From assembly GCA_903831255.1 (NCBI GenBank), contig CAIKWZ010000007.1:1-55698 (forward strand): a DNA stretch of 55,698 nucleotides, in the 5' to 3' direction. Positions 46,007-54,056 of the stretch are shown piece by piece. Position numbers and translations under genes: made by a program. Source of the stretch: an uncultured Alphaproteobacteria bacterium (GTDB lineage Bacteria > Pseudomonadota > Alphaproteobacteria > Caulobacterales > Hyphomonadaceae). The notes beneath the pieces were generated by a model that saw only the letters and a list, made by a program, of their open reading frames with translations, searched no databases and had not been told where the DNA came from. Numbering within the stretch: position 1 is the stretch's first letter; every line of letters begins with the position of its first letter.

Positions 46007-47233
46007 TCAGGCCAGAAGATTAAGGCGCGCCGGACGCCAGGAATAGATGAGGCCGGGGGCTTCCGGCTGCGGTCCTCGGAGCGGATCGCTGAGGCTAGTG
46101 GCAGCCAAGGGTCGTTCGAGTGCCGGGCGATTGCCACGCTCGTTGGAGCTCCCGGTCTGGGCCCCGCCCGATCCGCTGCGCTCCTGTCTGTCTTCTGATA
46201 ACTCGAATCTCAGGCCGCCTTCGGCCAGATCCACTCCCGAAGAGGCGAGCGCCTGTTCGAGGGCCTTTGATCCGCGGATGAGGTCGCTCAGAGCGGCGCT
46301 GTCATGCGCCGCCAGCACTGCATGCACCTTCTGGTCGGCGCCGATTTCGATGCGGACGTCGACCCTGCCGAGCTCGGCCGGATCGAGCCGGATGTTGAAC
46401 TGCTGAGCGCGTCCGTCAAACCGCTCCACAAATCGCACATAGACCTGGACGGCGGCGCCCGGCGCCTGGGCGAGTGCAGGGTGCGCGGGGTTGGATGGTG
46501 TGGCGCCGCCCGTGCCTGAACCCTGCCCCGAGAGCGCTGCACCGGTCGAGGATGAGCCGACCGGTCCATCGAGGGAGGCGGAGCTGAGACCTGATAGATC
46601 TGGCGCTGGGGCAGGCGTCTGAGAGGCTGCCTGAGGGAGCGGGGTCGCGCCGCCTGAGCCCGGGCTGCCGGCTGCCCCCGTCATGTCCTTTGAAGGCCCT
46701 GTTCCCGGGGTCGCTGACTTCTGGCCGGAAGATGTCGCAGCGTCCGACGGGCTGGATGGATCGAGTGAGGCGGCCTCTGCGGCGCGCATTGCGCCGGGCC
46801 CGGCGGCTGCATCGATCGCGGCGTCTGACATTGCGGCTGACAAGGTGGGCGTCGTTACGAGACTCTGGCCCGTCAAGGGCGAACCAGTCGGGGTGCTGAT
46901 CGTGACCAGAGGGGTCGGGGTGGCGCCAATCTCCTGTGAAATGGCGGACCCCATGTCGTCCCCGGCGACTGGCTCGTCTGGCGCCGGGTCGGCGAGAATG
47001 AGGGTCGTCTCCCCTGAGACGGCGGCCCTGCCCTGAGCCGAGGAACCCGTTGCCGAAGGCCGTTCGGTCATCTCTGCGGGGTCTTCCCGGTCGAGCATCT
47101 CCGAGAAACTCATCTCTTCTTTTTTGCTGGGCGAAACAGGCTCCTCCGCCCGTCGCGCAGCCTGGGGCTGCGGCGAAGCCGGACGTGTCGGGGTGAAGAA
47201 GGCTTCGCTCAGGCTCATGAGTGCGGATCGCAT
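46007..47233 (-). CDS. fliK: FliK-like hook-length control protein
   Basis: A 408-residue protein. The first 280 residues are low-complexity, rich in A, S, P, T and G, consistent with the extended ruler part. The folded C-terminal domain (about 265-350) has the Flg_hook signature FNIRLDPAELGRVDVRIEI, which acts on the FlhB switch. Start at 47233, or at ATG 47218 (MSLSEAFF); neither has a strong ribosome-binding site. First gene of the operon; a sigma-54 promoter lies 45-60 bp upstream. Confidence 0.88.
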   Translation of the reverse strand: MRSALMSLSEAFFTPTRPASPQPQAARRAEEPVSPSKKEEMSFSEMLDREDPAEMTERPSATGSSAQGRAAVSGETTLILADPAPDEPVAGDDMGSAISQEIGATPTPLVTISTPTGSPLTGQSLVTTPTLSAAMSDAAIDAAAGPGAMRAAEAASLDPSSPSDAATSSGQKSATPGTGPSKDMTGAAGSPGSGGATPLPQAASQTPAPAPDLSGLSSASLDGPVGSSSTGAALSGQGSGTGGATPSNPAHPALAQAPGAAVQVYVRFVERFDGRAQQFNIRLDPAELGRVDVRIEIGADQKVHAVLAAHDSAALSDLIRGSKALEQALASSGVDLAEGGLRFELSEDRQERSGSGGAQTGSSNERGNRPALERPLAATSLSDPLRGPQPEAPGLIYSWRPARLNLLA

Positions 47234-47277
47234 CCGTGGTGTTCAAATGGAGGTTCCAACGGGACCTGAAATCTACC

Positions 47278-47293
47278 TGCAACCCGCGGGCCA
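47278..47293 (-). promoter_or_regulatory. Sigma-54 promoter for fliK-flgD-flgE
   Basis: On the minus strand TGGCCCG (47293-47287), four bases, TTGCA (47282-47278): a close match to TGGCACG-N4-TTGCW with the invariant GG and GC. Transcription would begin near 47266. Confidence 0.85.
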
Positions 47294-47353
47294 ATTTCAG
47301 GGCAAGAAAAAAACTATATAAAACAGTTAAATAGCCTTCAGGGTGCCGGCGCT

Positions 47354-47369
47354 CGGCAGATTCTCCCCG
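47354..47369. promoter_or_regulatory. Candidate FlbD enhancer site 1
   Basis: CGGCAGATTCTCCCCG, the weakest of three related elements (12 of 16 positions shared with site 3). It overlaps an inverted TGCCG (47344-47348)/CGGCA (47354-47358) pair. Confidence 0.35.
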
Positions 47370-47389
47370 GTCTTATGCGGTCGAAGGGG

Positions 47390-47405
47390 CGGCAGAACTT
47401 GCCCG
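47390..47405. promoter_or_regulatory. Candidate FlbD enhancer site 2
   Basis: CGGCAGAACTTGCCCG, an imperfect dyad about 100 bp from each of the two sigma-54 promoters and sharing 13 of 16 positions with site 3. Mid-way placement would let one activator serve both operons. Confidence 0.5.
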
Positions 47406-47514
47406 GCGAACGGCGCGGACGTTCGCAACCGGCATCCGAATTTCCACTTCGTGATCCCGCTGTTGGGTCGGCTCGCAGTTCATCTCTTCCGTTGTCGCCA
47501 AAGGCCGGAGGAAC

Positions 47515-47530
47515 TGGCCCGTTGCTTGCT
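47515..47530 (+). promoter_or_regulatory. Sigma-54 promoter for flgK-flgL
   Basis: TGGCCCG (47515-47521), four bases, TTGCT (47526-47530): same -24 element as the leftward promoter. Expected start near 47542, about 200 bp before flgK. Confidence 0.82.
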
Positions 47531-47657
47531 TGGTTAACGGGGAACCCGAGAGTTCGATCTGGACGGTTCAGGTCAGGCAAGGCGATCCGTGAAATTTTCT
47601 CTATTTTATTCAGTAAGTTGGAATGCGCCGGATCAAGGATCCCGATCCTGCCCGGCT

Positions 47658-47673
47658 CGGCAGAAACTGCCGG
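47658..47673. promoter_or_regulatory. Candidate FlbD enhancer site 3, within the flgK leader
   Basis: CGGCAGAAACTGCCGG has perfect 6-bp arms (CGGCAG/CTGCCG, 47658-47672). It lies about 115 bp downstream of the predicted flgK transcription start; bacterial enhancers for sigma-54 can act from either side. Confidence 0.5.
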
Positions 47674-47740
47674 TCGGCCACACTGACAGGGCCCAGAGCG
47701 ACCAGGACGACGCGCGAGCGCAGATGACGAAGAGGCGAGC

Positions 47741-49846
47741 ATGAGCATAGCCGGCATCATGGGAAACGGTCTGTCCGCTCTCTCGGCGAACCAGCAGGCG
47801 CTGCGCGCCGCCTCGACCAACGTCGCCAATGTCAACACAGAGGGCTACAGCCGGCTGGATGTTCAGTTCGTCAGTCGACAGAACTCGGGCCTCGGCGGCG
47901 TCGAGGTCGAAGTGTCCCGTGTGGCGAACGCCTATCTCGCCGCAGCCGAGATGCGCGGCGCGTCGGAGGCCGGCGCCGCCTCCATTCTCGCGGAGTTCAT
48001 GGATCGCGCTCAGGGTCTGATGGGCGATCCCTCCAACCCCGGAGGCGTTTTTTCCTCCATGGATCCCGCCTTTGGCGCTTTTGGAGCGCTGGCCCTGGAT
48101 CCGTCATCGTCCTTACGCCGATCGGAGGCTTTGTCGTCGGTCCAGACGCTGCTCTCGGATTTCCAGCGCGCGTCCGATCAGATCGCTGGCCTTCGGATGG
48201 AGGCCGACGGTCGCGCTGGGGAGGTGATCGAGGAAGCCAATCAGCTGATGAGCGGCATCGCCCGCCTTAATGGGCTCATTCAGAAAAACATCCTTGGCGG
48301 AGTGGATGCATCAGGCGCGCAGACCGAGCAGTCCGTGATGCTCGACCGTCTTGCCGAGATCATCGACATTCGGGTGAGTTCCCGCTCGACGGGCGGAGTT
48401 CAGGTGAGAACGACAGACGGCGTTCTGCTTGTCGATGCGGATGCGGCTCGCCTGGCTCCGGACAGCCGCACGGGGGGCGACTATCCCGGCGTCGTTCTGA
48501 TCGCTCCGCGTTCATCAGCGGAGACGCCATTCTCTCCACATCTCTCGTCAGGAGAGCTCTTTGGTCTTCTCAAGGCCCGCGATCGGGAGCTCTCGGATCT
48601 GGCCGCCTCCTTCGGGGAGCTCGCCGCCGGCGCCGCCGAGGCTCTGAACGCGGCGCACAACGCATCAACCTCCCTGCCGGCGCCCCAGGCGCTGACAGGC
48701 CGGAACACAGGTCTCATCGCAACCGATCGGCTGAACTTTTCCGGTGCGACGAACATCGCGCTGGTGAACGCCGACGGAGCGGTGACCCGTAACTATCGGA
48801 TCGACTTTTCTTCGGGATCGATCACCAGTGATTCCGGGGTTGTGACGTCATTTGCAAATTCGATCGGCGATTTTCAGACCGCGCTGAATACCGCGATGGG
48901 GGCCAACGGCGCCGCGACATTCGCCGCCGGACGATTATCCCTGTCCTCGGCGATACCAGGGTCGGGTTTGGTCGTGTCCGACGATCCTGCAAATCCTGCG
49001 TCACGGGCGGGAAAAGGGTTTGCGCATGCGTTCGGTCTCAACGATCTGATCACGCGCGACCGACAGCTGTCCTATGAAACAGGACTCTCGGGAGCCGACC
49101 TCCATGGCTTTCAGGCGGGACAGCAGATCACCTTCGCCGTCCGCAATGCAGACGGCGCAGTTGTCAGGCGCGTGGATCTTACGGTCGGAGGCGGAGCAAG
49201 CGTCTCGGCCCTGCGCTCTCAGATAGACGCAGCGCTTCAGGGGGTCGGTCAGACCTCATTCGACGCATACGGCAAGCTTCGTCTTGTCAGTACGGACGGC
49301 ACAAGCCGTATTGACGTTTTCAACGACGGCACAAGCAGAGGCGACACGGGATACTCGCTTTCGGATCTTTTCGGTCTTGGCGAAAGCCTTCCGGCCCAGC
49401 GGGCGCGAGGTCTGGCTGTGAGAACCGATATTGTCTCGGATCCGTCCCGGCTGTCGACGGCGCAGGCGGATCTGGCAGGAGCTCTTCCAGGCGCACGGGT
49501 GGTGTCCAGGGGAGACGGCCGCGGAGCCGGGGCGCTGGAAGAGTCACGAACGGTCCAAAGACGGTTTGCCGACGCCGGAGGTATGGTGGGGCAAACCTCG
49601 TCCGTGGACGAGTACGGGGCCCGCCTCGCCGGATATGCAGGTCTGCGCGCTCAGTCCCTCGAAGCCTCGCGTGCTGGAGCTGAGGCGGTTCGTGACGAAG
49701 CTCAGCAGCGCCGCCTGAGCGAGGAGGGGGTGAACCTCGATGAGGAGCTGGTCAACATGACCACGTATCAGCAGGCCTACGCGGCCGCCTCGCGACTGAT
49801 TCAGGCCGCTCGCGATCTCTATGACGTCGTCCTTAGGATGGTTTGA
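47741..49846 (+). CDS. flgK: FlgK, hook-filament junction protein 1
   Basis: A 701-residue exported structural protein joining hook to filament. The N-terminal signature (MSIAGIMGNGLSALSANQQALRAASTNVANVNTEGYSRLDVQF), the mid-part LDRLAEIIDIRV and the C-terminal helix (GVNLDEELVNMTTYQQAYAAASRLIQAARDLYDVVLRM) are all intact. At 701 residues it is longer than enteric FlgK (about 550), the extra length lying in the exposed central domains. RBS GAGGCGAG. First gene of the rightward operon. Confidence 0.95.
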   Translation: MSIAGIMGNGLSALSANQQALRAASTNVANVNTEGYSRLDVQFVSRQNSGLGGVEVEVSRVANAYLAAAEMRGASEAGAASILAEFMDRAQGLMGDPSNPGGVFSSMDPAFGAFGALALDPSSSLRRSEALSSVQTLLSDFQRASDQIAGLRMEADGRAGEVIEEANQLMSGIARLNGLIQKNILGGVDASGAQTEQSVMLDRLAEIIDIRVSSRSTGGVQVRTTDGVLLVDADAARLAPDSRTGGDYPGVVLIAPRSSAETPFSPHLSSGELFGLLKARDRELSDLAASFGELAAGAAEALNAAHNASTSLPAPQALTGRNTGLIATDRLNFSGATNIALVNADGAVTRNYRIDFSSGSITSDSGVVTSFANSIGDFQTALNTAMGANGAATFAAGRLSLSSAIPGSGLVVSDDPANPASRAGKGFAHAFGLNDLITRDRQLSYETGLSGADLHGFQAGQQITFAVRNADGAVVRRVDLTVGGGASVSALRSQIDAALQGVGQTSFDAYGKLRLVSTDGTSRIDVFNDGTSRGDTGYSLSDLFGLGESLPAQRARGLAVRTDIVSDPSRLSTAQADLAGALPGARVVSRGDGRGAGALEESRTVQRRFADAGGMVGQTSSVDEYGARLAGYAGLRAQSLEASRAGAEAVRDEAQQRRLSEEGVNLDEELVNMTTYQQAYAAASRLIQAARDLYDVVLRMV

Positions 49847-49860
49847 GAGGATCAAGTCTC

Positions 49861-50784
49861 ATGAACCGCATTGCTTCCGTAATGATACCACAGTCCTCCA
49901 TGCTCGATCTCGCGCGGGCGCAGAAATCACTCGTTGAGGCGGCCCGTCAGAGCTCCGAACAGACCCGTGAAACGGATCTCAAAGGGTACGGGCGCCAGAG
50001 CCAGACACTGGTTTCAGCCGGACGCATGCTGGCCCGCACGGAGAGCCTTCGGTCTGCGGCGGAGGAGGTCAAGACAAGAATGGAGATTCAGGACCTCGCC
50101 CTTGAACGCGCATCCGACGTTATGTCGAAACTCCGCGGAGGCCTGTTCGAGAACATCAGTCTTGAAAACGGCGCCAATGTAAGAAGTCAGCTCGAGGAGG
50201 CGTTTTCGATTGTTCGTGACGCCATGAACACCCGCCTGGGGGATCGGTATCTGTTCGGGGGAGTTCTCAACGATCGCCCGCCCGTCATCGCCGAGAGCCT
50301 CGATCAGCTCGCAGCGAATCCACTGACCTCCTCGATCCAGCAGGGAGCGGCCCCGCAGGTCGTTCGAATCGAGGAGGGGCGGACCATGAATGTCGGGGGT
50401 GTCGCCTCCGACATTGCTACGGACGCTTTGGCTGCGATCAAGCGTCTGGCGGAGTTTGACGCCGGGCCTTCTGGTCCCTTTGGTCGCTCCCTGACCTCGG
50501 CGCAGAGCGCCGCTCTTCAGAACGAGCTTTCCAGTCTTGGCGCCGCCTTCGACAAGTTACTGATGGCTCAGGCGCAGAACGGCCGCCTGCTTAATGATGC
50601 GGACGCAGCGATCAAGCGCCATGAGGATCAGGTCCAGACACTGAATCAGGCGATGGGCGGCATCGTGGAGGTTGATCTCGCAGAGGTGGCGGTCCGTCTC
50701 AACCAGGCTCAGTTCGCCTATGAAAGCTCCGCCAGCGTCTTCAATATTCTGAAGAGTATGTCCTTGCTGAACATCCTTAAATAG
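49861..50784 (+). CDS. flgL: FlgL, hook-filament junction protein 3
   Basis: A 307-residue flagellin-like junction protein. N-terminal MNRIASVMIPQSSMLDLARAQKSLVEAARQSSEQ and the C-terminal helix with LNQAQFAYESSASVFNILKSMSLLNILK match FlgL/flagellin ends. ATG at 49861 has GAGAGGA upstream; an ATG-less extension overlapping flgK was not used. 14 bp after flgK, and 5 bp from the convergent YkgJ-like gene, with no obvious terminator. Confidence 0.92.
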   Translation: MNRIASVMIPQSSMLDLARAQKSLVEAARQSSEQTRETDLKGYGRQSQTLVSAGRMLARTESLRSAAEEVKTRMEIQDLALERASDVMSKLRGGLFENISLENGANVRSQLEEAFSIVRDAMNTRLGDRYLFGGVLNDRPPVIAESLDQLAANPLTSSIQQGAAPQVVRIEEGRTMNVGGVASDIATDALAAIKRLAEFDAGPSGPFGRSLTSAQSAALQNELSSLGAAFDKLLMAQAQNGRLLNDADAAIKRHEDQVQTLNQAMGGIVEVDLAEVAVRLNQAQFAYESSASVFNILKSMSLLNILK

Positions 50785-50789
50785 GCGCG

Positions 50790-51239
50790 TTACCGACGCT
50801 GCGGTTCGGCGGCCTTTACCGCCTCTCCGTTCGGCGCGATGCGCAGGCGATCAGGACCATCCCAGATGATCACCTCGCCACGGTGCAGGAGCGCTGCCTG
50901 CGCCCAGCTCCGGATCTGAGTGAGGAAGGGCTCGCGTCGCCACGCTCCTTTTCTGTCCTTATCGACATGAATGATGATCCGCCCCGGCTCGAACTTGACC
51001 AGCATACGCGACCGCTCCGGTCGCCATGCGTCGTCAAGTCCGGCATCGAGCACCCATCCGCAGTAGAAGGACCTGCATTCATCCGGTCTCTGATCATAAA
51101 TCCGGCACCCGTCTCCGATGGTGCAATGGGTGCACCATGTCTGCGCCGGCTTTTTGACGGAGGCCGCCTCCGGAAGCTTGCAGCAGACGGTGCAACCTTC
51201 ACAGGAGCGACCTCGGGCGAGAGAGGGAATTGCGGTCAT
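50790..51239 (-). CDS. YkgJ-like cysteine-cluster protein
   Basis: A 149-residue protein of the zinc/iron-chelating YkgJ type (CxxCxxCC family). The cysteines are in CEGCTVCCK, WCTHCTIGDGCRIYDQRPDECRSFYCGW, enough for one or two metal sites. Role unknown. ATG at 51239, 7 bp after the 3-hydroxybutyrate dehydrogenase stop, suggests cotranscription; an upstream in-frame ATG at 51269 would overlap that gene. Confidence 0.85.
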   Translation of the reverse strand: MTAIPSLARGRSCEGCTVCCKLPEAASVKKPAQTWCTHCTIGDGCRIYDQRPDECRSFYCGWVLDAGLDDAWRPERSRMLVKFEPGRIIIHVDKDRKGAWRREPFLTQIRSWAQAALLHRGEVIIWDGPDRLRIAPNGEAVKAAEPQRR

Positions 51240-51246
51240 TCGAGCT

Positions 51247-52023
51247 CTATTGCGCCGTCCAGCCGCCATCGATAGGCAGCGCCGCGCCGTTTATCTGTGC
51301 GGCGGCGTCGCTGATCAGAAAGACCGCAAGGGCTGCGATATCCTCGGTTCGGACAAACTGTCGGGTCGGCTGAGCGGCGAGGATGACATCTCGTATGACC
51401 GCCTCCTCGCTGAGGTTTCGCGCCTTGGCGGTGTCTGCGATCTGATTTTCCACCAGCGGTGTTTTTACATATCCCGGACAGATCGCGTTGACCCTCACGC
51501 CGAAAGCGGCGCCCTCGAGGGCGGAGGCCCGCGTCAATCCAAGCAGGCCGTGTTTGGCCGCGACATAGGCGGATTTGAAGGGGGAGGCGACCAGGGCGTG
51601 GGCCGATGCGATATTGATGATCCGTCCCCATGCGGCGCTTTTCATCCCAGGGAAGGCCAGTCTTGTCGTATGGAAGGCGGCGCTGAGATTGAGGGCCAGG
51701 ATCTGGTCCCACTTCGCTGTTGGGAAGCTTTCGATCGGGCTGACATGCTGAACCCCGGCGTTGTTGACGAGGATGTCGACAGGGCCCAGTTTCGATGTCG
51801 TGTCTTCAAAAAGCTGCTCGATATCATCGGGTCGAGTGAGGTCGGCGGCCGAGTACGCGACCTCGCACTTGCTGGACGTCGCGATCTCACGGCGAAGCGT
51901 CTCGATCGCATCCGGAGACCCGAAGCCGTTCAGCATCACCTTGCATCCGGCTTGAGCCAGGCTGCGGGCGATCGCTTCTCCGATTCCGCTCGTGGACCCT
52001 GTGACAATGGCGGTCTTTTGCAT
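51247..52023 (-). CDS. bdhA: 3-hydroxybutyrate dehydrogenase
   Basis: A 258-residue short-chain dehydrogenase that interconverts (R)-3-hydroxybutyrate and acetoacetate with NAD in polyhydroxybutyrate and ketone-body metabolism. TGSTSGIG (8-15), NNAG (87-90) and catalytic Ser140, Tyr153 and Lys157 are present. The blocks NNAGVQHVSPIESFP, SAHALVASPFKSAYVAAKHG, NAICPGYVKTPLVENQI and PTRQFV are specific to 3-hydroxybutyrate dehydrogenases, which supports the narrower call over a generic SDR. Confidence 0.92.
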   Translation of the reverse strand: MQKTAIVTGSTSGIGEAIARSLAQAGCKVMLNGFGSPDAIETLRREIATSSKCEVAYSAADLTRPDDIEQLFEDTTSKLGPVDILVNNAGVQHVSPIESFPTAKWDQILALNLSAAFHTTRLAFPGMKSAAWGRIINIASAHALVASPFKSAYVAAKHGLLGLTRASALEGAAFGVRVNAICPGYVKTPLVENQIADTAKARNLSEEAVIRDVILAAQPTRQFVRTEDIAALAVFLISDAAAQINGAALPIDGGWTAQ

Positions 52024-52203
52024 GCCGCTCTCCTGCGGATCGTGCGTGATGGTTCTGGTGAGTGGATCGTGGGACGAGCCGGTGTCAATGGGGGGGCGGC
52101 GTCAGCGGCGTCCGCCCTCCAGGATTCCTCGTAGTGAAGTGATTGAGCTGCCGTCCTGCGTGTGCGACACTTCCGCGGTCTTTGGCGGATTTGGGATGTA
52201 GCC

Positions 52204-53685
52204 ATGAAGTCGATCGTCACTCGCTTCGCGTCCTGCGCGGTTCTGGCACTGGTCATGTCGAATGCTGCAAAAGCGCAGATCGCCTGCGAGAGCCTGAAAG
52301 GTTTGCAGCTGCCCGACGTAAAGATATCGGATGCTGTCCCAGGCAATGCTCCGGCTCCTCACTGCAAGCTCACCGGCGTGATTGGCAGGGAGACAAACTT
52401 CGCGGTCTGGTTGCCCGACGCCTGGAATGGCAAATTCGTGATGGGCGGTCAGGGCGGCTTTGCGGGATCGGTGGAAAATCAGGCCCTTGCGCTAGGCGCG
52501 CTCCAGAAGGGATACGCGACCGCTGGCACAGATACGGGCCACAAGGCCGCCGGAGCTGACGGGTCCTGGGCTTATGGGGAGATGGAACGCGTCGTGAACT
52601 ATGCACACGCCGCGATTCACCGGGTCAGCGAGGTGTCCAAGACGGCGGTTCGCGCGCGTTATGGCCGTTCTCCAGAGAAGTCCTATTTCGCCGGATGCTC
52701 AAACGGCGGACGTCAGGGTTTGATGGCGGCGCAGCGGTATCCTGATGATTTTGACGCCATCGTGGCCGGCGCGCCCGCTCTGGATTTCACGGGTATCGCG
52801 GCGACCTTCGTGAATGTGACCCGGAAGATGTATCCCGATCCGCGCGATCTTTCCGCGCCCGTCTTGAATCAGGCTGACATGTCCGCGATGGGAAAGGCGG
52901 TGCTCGCGACCTGCGACAAACTCGACGGACTTGAGGATGGCGTGATGGCGGATCCTCGCGCCTGTTCCTTCGATCCGGCTCAGCTGGCTTGCAAGGGGGC
53001 GAACGCGGACGGATGCCTATCCAAGCCGGAACTTGCCGCCGTGAGGGCCATTCTGGATGGGCCGAGGGAGAACGGGAAGGCGTATCATGTCGGCTTCCCC
53101 TTCGGCGGCGAAACGAACCCGGCCGGCTGGCGGACCTGGCTTGCTGGAGCGAAGAACGCTGTTGCTCCCGGCGTGCCGAGCCTGGCGTACGGCTTTGGCG
53201 TTGGGTTCATGAAGTATTTCGTCAAACAGGACCCCGATTGGAGTTATCTCAGCCTCGATCTGGGGAAACTGGCGGGAGAAGCGGCCTGGCTTCAGAAGAC
53301 GATGAGTCCGACGAACTCCGATCTTTCGGCCTTCCGGGCTTCGGGCGGTAAGCTGCTGATGTATCACGGCTGGTCGGACGCGGCATTGTCTCCCTTGATG
53401 TCGATCCGGTACGTTGACGGGGTCTATGCGCGCGATCCCTCAGCAAGAGAGGACGTGAAGTTGTTTATGCTGCCGGGCGTTCTCCATTGCCAGGGTGGGC
53501 CGGGACCTGACCGTGTGGACTATCTCGATGTGCTTGATCGTTGGGCGACTCATGGAGAGACCCCGTCCGAGCTGACAGCCTCGTTTTCCTCGGGCGGTTC
53601 GCGGCGCGTGTGCGCCTATCCCTCTCAGGCGGTCTACAGGGGCGCTGGCGATGGTCGAAGCCCGGATCATTTCGAGTGCAGATAG
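52204..53685 (+). CDS. Secreted tannase/feruloyl esterase family hydrolase
   Basis: A 493-residue alpha/beta hydrolase with a clear signal peptide (cleavage after SNAAKAQ), so periplasmic or secreted. Nucleophile Ser166 lies in YFAGCSNGGRQGLMAAQRYP, the tannase-family elbow, with HGWSDAALSP carrying the acid and VLHCQGGPGPDRVDYLDVLDRW the histidine. Several cysteines may form the family disulfides. Acts on aromatic ester bonds; the natural substrate is not evident. The ATG at 52204 begins the signal peptide; an ATG 14 codons earlier would spoil it. Confidence 0.9.
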   Translation: MKSIVTRFASCAVLALVMSNAAKAQIACESLKGLQLPDVKISDAVPGNAPAPHCKLTGVIGRETNFAVWLPDAWNGKFVMGGQGGFAGSVENQALALGALQKGYATAGTDTGHKAAGADGSWAYGEMERVVNYAHAAIHRVSEVSKTAVRARYGRSPEKSYFAGCSNGGRQGLMAAQRYPDDFDAIVAGAPALDFTGIAATFVNVTRKMYPDPRDLSAPVLNQADMSAMGKAVLATCDKLDGLEDGVMADPRACSFDPAQLACKGANADGCLSKPELAAVRAILDGPRENGKAYHVGFPFGGETNPAGWRTWLAGAKNAVAPGVPSLAYGFGVGFMKYFVKQDPDWSYLSLDLGKLAGEAAWLQKTMSPTNSDLSAFRASGGKLLMYHGWSDAALSPLMSIRYVDGVYARDPSAREDVKLFMLPGVLHCQGGPGPDRVDYLDVLDRWATHGETPSELTASFSSGGSRRVCAYPSQAVYRGAGDGRSPDHFECR

Positions 53686-53744
53686 CATGTGGATTTAGAC
53701 GCAATGGACTTGGACGCTGATGGTCGAATGGCGGCTTGCGGGCG

Positions 53745-53924
53745 GTGACTGACAGCGTACCGCCGCCCCCCGTTCGTCCCGCGCCTGAGGAATGCTGCCG
53801 GCGCGGATGTTGTCCCTGTATTTTCGACTATTACTGGGATGCGCTGTCGCGATGGGAGGAAGTGGTACGTTCATTAGGTCTTGATCCGGATGTCGAGCTG
53901 GCGCGATGGACGACACAGACCTGA
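53745..53924 (+). CDS. Oxidoreductase-like small cysteine protein
   Basis: A 59-residue protein. PPPPVRPAPEECCRRGCCPCIFDYYWDALSRWEE matches the oxidoreductase-like N-terminal motif (Pro-rich, CC-x3-C-x2-C, then an aromatic helix) found in small bacterial proteins and at the ends of some mitochondrial ones. Function unknown; the cysteines suggest metal or redox chemistry. Start GTG 53745 or TTG 53736, neither with a strong ribosome-binding site. Confidence 0.7.
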   Translation: MTDSVPPPPVRPAPEECCRRGCCPCIFDYYWDALSRWEEVVRSLGLDPDVELARWTTQT

Positions 53925-54056
53925 GAGGCGGCGGAGGGTTGGAAGGTGATCGCTCGAGGCGATCGCAATTGAGGTTCAGCGTGAAGACAGTCCCCGACGC
54001 GGCGCGTCCCGGTTGCAGGGCTGATATGGCGACGTGGCGTAGGCGAAGGTGTCAGG

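Larger units (their letters stand above)
47294..47740. promoter_or_regulatory. Control region between divergent hook operons
   Basis: The longest gene-free stretch here (507 bp between fliK and flgK). It holds an A/T-rich block at 47304-47334 next to the leftward sigma-54 promoter, a second sigma-54 promoter pointing right (47515-47530), and three CGGCAGA dyads (47354, 47390, 47658). The flgK leader downstream of 47542 is about 200 nt and carries the third dyad. No coding sequence was found. Confidence 0.6.
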
